Shown piece after piece: positions 1-7,274 of a stretch of DNA of 38,758 nucleotides. Origin of the DNA: Mariniblastus sp. (GTDB lineage: Bacteria > Planctomycetota > Planctomycetia > Pirellulales > Pirellulaceae); NCBI GenBank assembly GCA_022447605.1, contig JAKVBG010000038.1:1-38758 (forward strand), in the 5' to 3' direction. The notes below the pieces were generated by a model. It worked only from the letters and a program-made list of their open reading frames with translations, was not told where the DNA came from and did not search any database. The translations under genes and the position numbers were made by a program. Position 1 is the first letter of the stretch; each line of letters opens with the position of its first letter.

Positions 1-2
1 AG

Positions 3-317
3 ACGCCCGCAGACCAGGACGCCACGAACAACACGGCCACCACACTGGTCGAACAGGGAAAGCAGATCTTTCTGTCCGAGGGTTGTCTCAATTGCCATTC
101 AATCTCTGGTATTTCCACCCCGAATATCGGCCCGGATTTGACCCGCATCTCGCAGCGGATGCTGCTCGGAGCAGGCGTGTTGACCAACTCGAAAGAAAAT
201 CTGGGCAAGTGGCTCAAGGACCCCCAGACGTACAAGCCGGGTTGCAAGATGCCCGACTTTAATTTGACGGATCAACAGGTCGATCAACTGGTTGCGTTCC
301 TGGAGTCGTTGAATTGA
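3..317 (+). CDS. coxB: Cytochrome c oxidase subunit II, C-terminal cytochrome c domain (5'-truncated)
   Basis: Only the last 104 residues are in the window; the first complete codon is at base 3. What is visible is a class I cytochrome c domain: the heme attachment motif CLNCH at residues 28-32 of the fragment and a later KMPDF stretch that supplies the axial methionine. The domain ends in the usual amphipathic helix (QQVDQLVAFLESLN). The next gene is oxidase subunit I+III, overlapping by 4 bases, so this is most likely the cytochrome c tail of a caa3-type subunit II. That tail takes electrons from the bc-type complex and passes them to CuA. The CuA cupredoxin domain would lie upstream of base 1 and cannot be seen. 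A free-standing cytochrome c is the alternative. Confidence 0.8.
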   Translation, partial: TPADQDATNNTATTLVEQGKQIFLSEGCLNCHSISGISTPNIGPDLTRISQRMLLGAGVLTNSKENLGKWLKDPQTYKPGCKMPDFNLTDQQVDQLVAFLESLN

Positions 318-2542
318 CCACTGGCATGTTAAATCACGATCCGGTCGAAACCCGAGAATCCTGGGGCTTGTTCTCCTGGATTTGCTCGGTTGACCACAAA
401 CGTATCGGCATCATGTACATGATGCTGGCCACGTTCTTCCTGTTCGTAGGGGGATTTGAGGCGCTGCTGATCCGGGCCCAACTGGCGATCCCGATGAATG
501 ATTTCGTGTCGCCCAAGATGTACAACCAGCTGTTTACCCTGCACGGAACGACGATGATCTTCCTGGTAGGGATGCCTGTATTCACCGGCTTTTCAAATTT
601 TATTGTGCCGTTGATGATTGGGGCCAAGGATGTCGCCTTTCCCCGGCTCAACGCGCTCAGCTTCTGGATGTTACCGTTTGGTGGCGTGCTCCTTTATTTC
701 AGTTTCTTTTCCGGTTCGGCGCCCGATGCCGGCTGGTTTTCGTATGCCCCGCTGTCGACCAAACCTTTCAGTTCACTCCCCGGGGTCGATTACTGGATTA
801 TCGGCCTGGCCGTGATGGGGATCGGCTCTGTTTCCGGGGCGATCAACATTGTGGCGACCGTCATCTGTTGTCGCGCACCCGGCATGAGCATGCAGAGGAT
901 GCCCCTGTTTGCCTGGATCATGTTCATGCAGGCCGTCCTGATCGTGATCACCATACCGCCGCTGAACTCCGCCCTGGCCATGTTGCTGATTGACCGCTGG
1001 TTGGGCGCCGCTTTCTTCGAACCGGCCCGCGGTGGAAACGCTGTACTGTGGCAGCATTTCTTCTGGATCTTTGGTCACCCCGAGGTCTACGTGTTTGCCT
1101 TGCCCTCGTTCGCCATCGTTTCCGAGGTGATCCCGGTCTTCTCACGAAAACCGATTTACGGCTACTCGTTTGTAGCCGGTTCTTCTGCCGTGATTGTCCT
1201 GTTGAGTTACACCGTCTGGGCCCACCATATGTTCGCTGTTGGCCTGGGCATGTGGCCCGACATTTTCTTTGCCGCGACCACGATGCTGATTGCCCTGCCG
1301 ACCGGGGTGAAAATATTCAACTGGACGGCCACGCTGTGGGGTGGATCGATTCAACTGACCACGGCAATGTTGTTCGCCATCGCCTTCCTGATTCAATTTG
1401 TGATTGGCGGACTGACCGGGATCATGTTTGCGGCCGTCCCGGTGGATTGGCAATTGACCGACACCTACTTCGTCGTGGCCCACTTCCACTACGTGCTGGT
1501 TGGGGGAATCGTCTTCTCCCTGTTTGCCGCGACGTATTACTGGTTCCCGAAGATCACCGGCAGGATGCTCAATGAGCGACTGGGGAAATTCCAGTTCTGG
1601 ATTTGGGTGGTCGGATTCAACGCCACGTTTGGGGTGCAGCATTTCCTTGGCCTGATGGGCATGCCGCGGCGAATCTACCAGTACGATGATTACCCAGGCT
1701 GGTATCTACTGAACCTGATCTCTTCGATCGGGGCTGGCTTGATGGCGATTGGAACGCTGGTGCTGGTCTGGAATATCGTGCGAAGCCTGCGGCATGGAAC
1801 CGTGGCTGGCCGCAACCCGTGGAAGGGATTCACCCTGGAGTGGTCAACCACATCTCCCCCGCCGCTTGAAAACTTTGACGAGCTGCCCGAGATCCGCAGT
1901 CGGCGACCTGTCTGGGACCGGGACAACCCGGAGCTGGCGGACTGGAAAACGGAAAAAACACCTGAAGACAAAGGATATCGACCGCCGGCCTGCAAGGTCA
2001 GCGCCTGGGCATTTGTCATCTCCGAAGCGATCTTCTTTATCCTGTTACTGGTCAGCTACGTCGTCTTCAATTCCAACTCGGGCGAGAATGCCGAAGGACC
2101 GACGGCCAGCACAGCGCTGGACGTACCCCGAACTGGTGTGTTCACGCTGGTCCTGCTGTCCAGCAGCTTGACCTTCTGGATTGCCGAACACTGCCTGCGG
2201 CGGCAGAAGATGGGCGCGTTCAAAATCTGGCTGTCGTTCACGATCCTGTTGGGTTGCGCTTTTATCGGCGGCCAGATCTGGGAATACACAGGTCTGATCT
2301 CCGACGGGATCACGATCAATCGCAACCTGTTCGCCTCCACGTTTTTCACCGTCACCGGGTTTCACGGGCTGCATGTGACCGGAGGGATCATCGCCCTGTC
2401 GATCATGTTGATCATGGCCAGTCGCGGTTACCTGAATGCCAAGCGATCCCCGGTGTTCGCTGCGGTAGGCGTGTATTGGCATTTCGTTGATGTCGTCTGG
2501 ATTGCCGTCTTTTCCATCATCTACCTGGGGTACTTGCAATGA
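314..2542 (+). CDS. Cytochrome c oxidase subunit I+III fusion (caa3/aa3-type)
   Basis: 742-residue fusion of the heme-copper oxidase catalytic subunit (about 15-510) with a five-helix subunit III (about 560-742). Subunit I keeps all key residues: H77 and H392 for low-spin heme a, H390 for heme a3, H255, H304 and H305 for CuB, the cross-linking Y259 in GHPEVY, and K333 of the K channel. Subunit III is recognised by TGFHGLHVTGG (681-691) and YWHFVDVVWIAVF (721-733). The linker (about 510-560) is charged and hydrophilic. Fused I+III subunits are known, for example in Thermus caa3 oxidase. It reduces O2 to water and pumps protons in the cytoplasmic membrane. I chose TTG at 314 because GGAG sits 8 nt upstream; ATG at 326 is the alternative. 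The start overlaps the upstream stop (TTGA), and the 3' end overlaps ctaG (ATGA), indicating translational coupling. Confidence 0.95.
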   Translation: MTTGMLNHDPVETRESWGLFSWICSVDHKRIGIMYMMLATFFLFVGGFEALLIRAQLAIPMNDFVSPKMYNQLFTLHGTTMIFLVGMPVFTGFSNFIVPLMIGAKDVAFPRLNALSFWMLPFGGVLLYFSFFSGSAPDAGWFSYAPLSTKPFSSLPGVDYWIIGLAVMGIGSVSGAINIVATVICCRAPGMSMQRMPLFAWIMFMQAVLIVITIPPLNSALAMLLIDRWLGAAFFEPARGGNAVLWQHFFWIFGHPEVYVFALPSFAIVSEVIPVFSRKPIYGYSFVAGSSAVIVLLSYTVWAHHMFAVGLGMWPDIFFAATTMLIALPTGVKIFNWTATLWGGSIQLTTAMLFAIAFLIQFVIGGLTGIMFAAVPVDWQLTDTYFVVAHFHYVLVGGIVFSLFAATYYWFPKITGRMLNERLGKFQFWIWVVGFNATFGVQHFLGLMGMPRRIYQYDDYPGWYLLNLISSIGAGLMAIGTLVLVWNIVRSLRHGTVAGRNPWKGFTLEWSTTSPPPLENFDELPEIRSRRPVWDRDNPELADWKTEKTPEDKGYRPPACKVSAWAFVISEAIFFILLLVSYVVFNSNSGENAEGPTASTALDVPRTGVFTLVLLSSSLTFWIAEHCLRRQKMGAFKIWLSFTILLGCAFIGGQIWEYTGLISDGITINRNLFASTFFTVTGFHGLHVTGGIIALSIMLIMASRGYLNAKRSPVFAAVGVYWHFVDVVWIAVFSIIYLGYLQ

Positions 2543-3339
2543 TTTGGACTCCTGAATTGTGGCACTGGATGTCACCCGTCTGGTGGGTCGTGGGCCTGAT
2601 ACTGGTCGTCTATTTCGTAATGTTCCGCCCGATTCAACCCGCCCGCCTGATCGCGCTGTTGCTGGGTCTGCTGTTCCTGTCGATGGCCTATGTCTCGCCG
2701 GTCGGATACCTGGCCGACGGTTTTATTTTCAGTGCCCACATGGTTCAGCACCTGTTGATGCTGCTGGTCGTCCCGCTATGCCTGTTGTTGAGCCTGCCGA
2801 GGAAACAACCCAAAAGGGCGGCTGATTCCAGTGACAAGGTACCGGCCCTGAAACTCATCGCCACGATCGGCTGGATCGGTGGCGTCGGCGCGATGTGGTT
2901 TTGGCACGTCCCCTCCCTCTGTACGCTGTCGACCGAAACATTTACTGTCGGCCTGTTGCGGGACACGTCCTTCCTGCTGGCCGGCCTGATTTTCTGGTGG
3001 CCGATCTATGGTCCGCTGGAACGAACTCGCCTGGAGCCCCCGGTTGGCGTCCTCTACCTGTTTACCGCCTGTCTCGGTTGCAGCCTGCTGGGAATTTATA
3101 TCACCTTTACCTCGACCGTCGTCTGCCCCGTGTTTGCGACTCCCGCCGACAGCCTGGGAATCTTGGCCCAATTGCAGGCCGCTGGCCTGACACCGGCCGT
3201 GGACCAGAATATCGGCGGATTGCTGATGTGGATTCCTCCCTGCATGCTGTATACGGGGGCCATCATCAGTCTACTGGCCCGCTGGTACACCAGTGTCGAC
3301 CACGACCATTCCACGACAACCGCAGCTCGCCTGACCTGA
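2539..3339 (+). CDS. ctaG: CtaG-like cytochrome c oxidase assembly protein
   Basis: 266-residue polytopic membrane protein of the Caa3_CtaG family, which helps assemble caa3-type oxidases (established for the Bacillus member; distinct from the Cox11-type protein also called CtaG). The signature is the histidine-bearing helix SAHMVQHLLMLLVVP near residues 66-80, plus a later WFWHVP segment. These histidines could handle copper, which is inference. About seven hydrophobic segments are visible. The ATG overlaps the oxidase stop codon by 4 bases and a GGGG lies about 8 nt upstream, so it is coupled to the oxidase. Family assignment is firm; the biochemical role is inferred from family and position. 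Confidence 0.88.
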   Translation: MIWTPELWHWMSPVWWVVGLILVVYFVMFRPIQPARLIALLLGLLFLSMAYVSPVGYLADGFIFSAHMVQHLLMLLVVPLCLLLSLPRKQPKRAADSSDKVPALKLIATIGWIGGVGAMWFWHVPSLCTLSTETFTVGLLRDTSFLLAGLIFWWPIYGPLERTRLEPPVGVLYLFTACLGCSLLGIYITFTSTVVCPVFATPADSLGILAQLQAAGLTPAVDQNIGGLLMWIPPCMLYTGAIISLLARWYTSVDHDHSTTTAARLT

Positions 3340-3392
3340 TTCGCAACCATCGCCCTCCGATTCATGACCGCTTGAAACTTGCCAAAAAAACC

Positions 3393-3620
3393 ATGAACAA
3401 GAATGAAACAAAACACGAACCGGCCGAGGCCATTCGCCAGACGTACGCCCCGATCGCAATGGCCATGGGGATCACGATGATATTCTGGGGAATCCTGGCC
3501 CACCCGTACGGGATCGGCATTTGGGCGATGTCCGCCGGCGGGGCCGGAATGTTGGCCTGGGCCCTGTACAGCTGGATGAGAGAAATTTGCCACGAATGGA
3601 GCGTTCAAGATGAATCCTGA
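3393..3620 (+). CDS. Small two-helix membrane protein, probable oxidase subunit IV-like
   Basis: 75 residues: a short charged N-terminus (1-18), then two transmembrane segments (about 20-36 and 43-61) separated by HPYG, and a charged tail. Its size, topology and place between ctaG and the Rieske gene fit the small poorly conserved subunit IV (CoxD-like) proteins of bacterial aa3/caa3 oxidases. There is no catalytic motif. The 3' end overlaps the Rieske start by 11 bases, so translation is coupled to the next gene. No strong Shine-Dalgarno precedes the ATG. The 53-bp gap before it holds nothing recognisable. The subunit assignment is by context only. Confidence 0.7.
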   Translation: MNKNETKHEPAEAIRQTYAPIAMAMGITMIFWGILAHPYGIGIWAMSAGGAGMLAWALYSWMREICHEWSVQDES

Positions 3621-4167
3621 GTCCCAAGCTGAATCATCAGGCTGCGATGCGTGCGAACAATGCGACCAGCGAAGGTCATTTTTGACCAAGCTGACGCTAG
3701 GCCTTTCCGGCCTGATTGGCGCCATCATGGTCCTGCCCGGTGTGGCGTTCATCCTCGGCCCGGTGGTCAAGAAGAAGAAGGAGGTATGGCGACCGATCGG
3801 CAGTCTGGATGACTTCAAAATTGACGACGATTTTTCGCTCGTCACGTACGAAGATCCATCGCCCGTTCCGTGGTCAGGCGTAACGGCCAAATCGGGTGCC
3901 TGGGTCCGCCGAATCAGTGATACCGAGTTCAAAGCGTTCTCCATCACTTGCCGGCACCTCGGCTGTCCCGTCCGCTGGCTCTCCGGACCGGAATTGTTCA
4001 TGTGCCCCTGCCATGGCGGAGTCTATTACAAGGATGGCACGGTTGCCGCAGGGCCACCCCCGGAGCCGCTTCACACCATGCAAATCCGCGTGGTCAAGGG
4101 TGAGGTGGAGATCAAGACAATCCCGGTTCCACTGACCACCACACCGCTGAAAGAATCCGACGTGTAA
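3610..4167 (+). CDS. Rieske [2Fe-2S] iron-sulfur protein of a bc-type complex
   Basis: 185 residues. The Rieske box is complete: C114-x-H116-L-G-C119 and C132-P-C134-H135-G-G, giving cluster ligands C114/H116/C132/H135 and the C119-C134 disulfide. A twin-arginine motif (QRRSFLTKL, 20-28) precedes the single anchor helix (about 29-52), as expected for a Tat-exported, N-anchored Rieske subunit. It accepts an electron from quinol at the Qo site of the neighbouring cytochrome b and passes it to cytochrome c. An oddity is three cysteines before the Tat motif, C12-x-x-C15-x-x-C18, which would stay on the cytoplasmic side. It starts inside the preceding gene and lies 25 bp before cytochrome b. Confidence 0.95.
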   Translation: MNPESQAESSGCDACEQCDQRRSFLTKLTLGLSGLIGAIMVLPGVAFILGPVVKKKKEVWRPIGSLDDFKIDDDFSLVTYEDPSPVPWSGVTAKSGAWVRRISDTEFKAFSITCRHLGCPVRWLSGPELFMCPCHGGVYYKDGTVAAGPPPEPLHTMQIRVVKGEVEIKTIPVPLTTTPLKESDV

Positions 4168-4192
4168 GCTCAAGCCTGGCGAAAATGTACCG

Positions 4193-5611
4193 ATGAAGCG
4201 AATCAAAAAAATATGGCATTGGATTGACGATCGATCGGGCTACTCCGATTACGTTGTCCCATTGATGAAGCACATCGTTCCCCGCGATGCCCGCTGGTGG
4301 TACGTTTTTGGCAGTGCAACCTTGACCGCATTCTTTGTCCAGGTGTTGACCGGGATCTGCCTGGCGATGGTTTATGTACCGGGCGGTGATGAAGCGTACA
4401 TGAGCCTCAAGTACATCACGGAAACGGCTTTTATGGGCCACATCATCCGGGGGATGCATTATTACGGCGCCTCGGCGATGGTCATGTTGACCGTGATGCA
4501 CATGATGCAGGTCTACTTGCACGCCACCTACAAGTATCCACGTGAGATGAACTGGATGAGCGGGGTCGTCCTGATGATGGTCGTCCTGGGGATGGCCTTC
4601 AGCGGCCAACTGCTGCGCTGGGACGACAACGGGGTCTGGTCGGTCATGGTGGCTTCCGAGATGGCCGCCCGTGTACCTTTCATCGGCTCCTGGCTGTCCC
4701 ATTTTATTTTCGGCGGTGAAACGGTCGGCGGTTCCACGCTGACTCGCTTCTATGTGTTCCACGTCTTCATCATGCCGGCTATTATTTTTGCGGGGATCGG
4801 CCTGCACATGGTCCTCTTGCTGCGGCATGGTGTATCGGAGATGCCCAACGTCGATCAGCCCGTCGACCCGGCTACCTATCGGGAAGACTATGAAGCGAGA
4901 CTGAAAAAGACCGGCGTTCCCTTCTGGCCCGACGCGATGTGGCGCGATGTGGTATTTTCAACGGTGGTCGTCGTTGGAATTCTCCTCTGTGCCATATTTT
5001 TCGGGGCGCCTTCGCTGAGTACACCACCCAACCCGAGCAACATCCACTCCAACCCGATGCCCGACTGGTATTTCTGGTGGTATTTCACCATCCTGTCGAC
5101 CTTGCCATCGAATCTCGAAACATGGATCATCCTCGGCTCTCCGGTTCTCGGTTTCCTGATATTGCTGTTGGTGCCATTCTTTTCCAACAAGGGACATCGG
5201 GCGCCGAGCAAACGCCCGTGGTCCGTCGGCATCATCGTGTTTGGCGTGACCAGCTTCGTACTGCTGACGATCTACGGTTATTACAAACCGTGGTCACCCG
5301 ATTTCGGTGTCACGCCACTCCCCGAGTCGGTGATTGGTGTCAGCGAGGGCCCCGTTTTTGAAGGTGGCAACCTGGTCTACAAGAAAGGCTGTCTCTACTG
5401 CCATCATATCGATGGTCACGGCGGCCACCGCGGACCGGTCCTGTCGAATATCGGGCAGAAACTGACCCGCCAGGACTTGACGATTCGCATCATGAACGGG
5501 GGCTATAACATGCCCTCCTTTGCCGGGTCGATGAGCAGCGAGGACCTGTCACACATTGTTGATTTCTTGTTAACAAGAAAAGAAGAAGATTCGACTGAGC
5601 CAGCTCAGTGA
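4193..5611 (+). CDS. Cytochrome b fused to a C-terminal cytochrome c domain
   Basis: 472 residues. Residues 1-210 are the four-helix heme-b core with H89/H103 and H190/H205. Spacings are 14 and 15; the 15-residue spacing is typical of b6/menaquinol-type cytochrome b rather than mitochondrial cytochrome b. Residues 245-365 are the subunit IV-like part with three helices and a PDWY motif at 290-293 in place of PEWY at the Qo site. Residues 385-465 are a class I cytochrome c domain with CLYCH at 400-404 and likely axial M440. With the Rieske protein it forms a minimal quinol:cytochrome c oxidoreductase without a separate cytochrome c1. ATG 4193 is used because the ATG at 4184 meets a stop after three codons. 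Confidence 0.93.
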   Translation: MKRIKKIWHWIDDRSGYSDYVVPLMKHIVPRDARWWYVFGSATLTAFFVQVLTGICLAMVYVPGGDEAYMSLKYITETAFMGHIIRGMHYYGASAMVMLTVMHMMQVYLHATYKYPREMNWMSGVVLMMVVLGMAFSGQLLRWDDNGVWSVMVASEMAARVPFIGSWLSHFIFGGETVGGSTLTRFYVFHVFIMPAIIFAGIGLHMVLLLRHGVSEMPNVDQPVDPATYREDYEARLKKTGVPFWPDAMWRDVVFSTVVVVGILLCAIFFGAPSLSTPPNPSNIHSNPMPDWYFWWYFTILSTLPSNLETWIILGSPVLGFLILLLVPFFSNKGHRAPSKRPWSVGIIVFGVTSFVLLTIYGYYKPWSPDFGVTPLPESVIGVSEGPVFEGGNLVYKKGCLYCHHIDGHGGHRGPVLSNIGQKLTRQDLTIRIMNGGYNMPSFAGSMSSEDLSHIVDFLLTRKEEDSTEPAQ

Positions 5612-5633
5612 TCCATCGTCCAGGAGTACCCCC

Positions 5634-7232
5634 ATGCGGTATGCAGCATTTATCATCTCCATCATCCTGACCATCGTCTTCATTGTCTTGACGGCGACCA
5701 TCAGTATCTGGTGGTGGATCGGCTGGGCCATTACCGCACCCCTCTGCCTACTGGGCACCTACGACCTTCTCCAGACCCGCCACAGCATCACTCGAAGCGT
5801 GCCGATTCTCGCGCACCTCCGTTTCATGATGGAATTCATCAGCCCGGAGATGCGACAGTATTTCCTGGAAAGCAACACCAGCGGGCGGCCGTTCAACCGG
5901 GATCAGCGATCACTGATTTACGAACGCTCCAAGGACATAGAAGGACTGAAGCCGTTTGGCACCGAGCTGGATGTCTATTCCGCCGAGTACGAGTGGATGC
6001 TCCATTCCATTGCACCGAAGCCGAAGTCGAGTGAACCGTTCCGCACAGTGGTCGGCGGTTCTGAGTGCACCAAACCTTATTCCTGTTCCCTGCTGAACAT
6101 CTCTTCGATGAGTTTCGGCGCCATCAGCCCCAACGCCATCATGGCTTTGAACAAGGGGGCCAAGAAGGCCGGGTTCGCACATTGGACAGGGGAAGGAGGA
6201 TACAGCCCGTACCATCAAAAATTCGGCGGCGATATCGTCTGGCAGATCGGCACGGGCTACTTCGGCTGCCGCAACGACGACGGCACATTCAACGCCGAAC
6301 TGTTTGGTGAACAGGCTGTCGAAGATCAGATCAAGATGATCGAGATCAAGATCTCTCAGGGTGCCAAGCCGGGACACGGAGGGGTTTTGCCGGCCGCAAA
6401 AATCACTCGGGAAATTGCCGAGACCCGCAAAATACCGATGGGTCAGGACTGCCTCTCACCGCCAGGTCACTCGGCGTTCAAGACACCGATCGAGCTGTGT
6501 CATTACATCCAGCAGTTGCGTGAACTGTCCGGTGGCAAACCGGTCGGCTTCAAGCTCTGTGTCGGGATGCCCCATGAATTCCTGGCGATTTGCAAGGCAA
6601 TGCTCAAGACGGGAATCCTGCCCGATTTCGTCAACGTCGATGGTGGGGAAGGAGGAACGGGTGCTGCCCCTCCCGAATTTTCCAACAGCATGGGTGCCCC
6701 TCTGATCGAGGGCCTGGTGTTCGTCCACAATGCACTGGTCGGCTGCGGTTTGCGGGACAAGATCAAAGTGGCCTGCGCTGGAAAAGTCACCTCCTCGGCG
6801 CATATCATCCGCAACATCGCGATCGGTGCCGACTGGTGCTGCGCCGCGCGAGGATTCATGATGGCGGTCGGTTGTATTCAAGCCCAGAAATGCCACACCA
6901 ATACCTGCCCGGTCGGTGTCGCGACTCAGGAACCAAGCCGATTTCACGCTCTGAATGTCCCCAACAAGGCCGAACGTGTCTACCAGTTCCACACCAATAC
7001 CATGGAATCTTTCAACGAACTGATCGCGGCCATGGGACTGAAGAGCCCGGATGAACTCAGGCCGTATCACGTCTCGATGCGAATTGAACCGAATAAAGTC
7101 ATGACCTACCAACTGGCTTATCGATTTTTGAAACCGGGGGACCTGTTGGATGGTTCAAGTCATCATCCGATCCTGGACAAAGCCTGGGCCATCGCATCGG
7201 CTGAAACGTTTGAGCCAGTCGGCATAGGTTAA
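5634..7232 (+). CDS. Membrane-anchored FMN-binding glutamate synthase family protein (GltB central domain)
   Basis: 532 residues. Two hydrophobic segments (about 4-24 and 27-42) are followed by the FMN/iron-sulfur domain of glutamate synthase. Seen directly: the GGEGGTGAAPP flavin-site region (337-347) and the cluster motif C414-x5-C420-HTNT-C425-PVGVATQ, which binds a [3Fe-4S] cluster in GltB. The N-terminal glutamine amidotransferase domain and the GltB C-terminal domain are missing. Proteins of this architecture are widespread, but their substrate is not settled. Making glutamate from free ammonia, or another 2-oxo acid/amine redox reaction, are possibilities. A strong Shine-Dalgarno (AGGAG) precedes the ATG. 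The position between the bc-type complex and NDH-2 suggests electron exchange with the respiratory chain (inference). Confidence 0.85.
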   Translation: MRYAAFIISIILTIVFIVLTATISIWWWIGWAITAPLCLLGTYDLLQTRHSITRSVPILAHLRFMMEFISPEMRQYFLESNTSGRPFNRDQRSLIYERSKDIEGLKPFGTELDVYSAEYEWMLHSIAPKPKSSEPFRTVVGGSECTKPYSCSLLNISSMSFGAISPNAIMALNKGAKKAGFAHWTGEGGYSPYHQKFGGDIVWQIGTGYFGCRNDDGTFNAELFGEQAVEDQIKMIEIKISQGAKPGHGGVLPAAKITREIAETRKIPMGQDCLSPPGHSAFKTPIELCHYIQQLRELSGGKPVGFKLCVGMPHEFLAICKAMLKTGILPDFVNVDGGEGGTGAAPPEFSNSMGAPLIEGLVFVHNALVGCGLRDKIKVACAGKVTSSAHIIRNIAIGADWCCAARGFMMAVGCIQAQKCHTNTCPVGVATQEPSRFHALNVPNKAERVYQFHTNTMESFNELIAAMGLKSPDELRPYHVSMRIEPNKVMTYQLAYRFLKPGDLLDGSSHHPILDKAWAIASAETFEPVGIG

Positions 7233-7274
7233 ATCGAAAAGACACTTCCCTCGATTAACAGCGAAAGTCATCTC

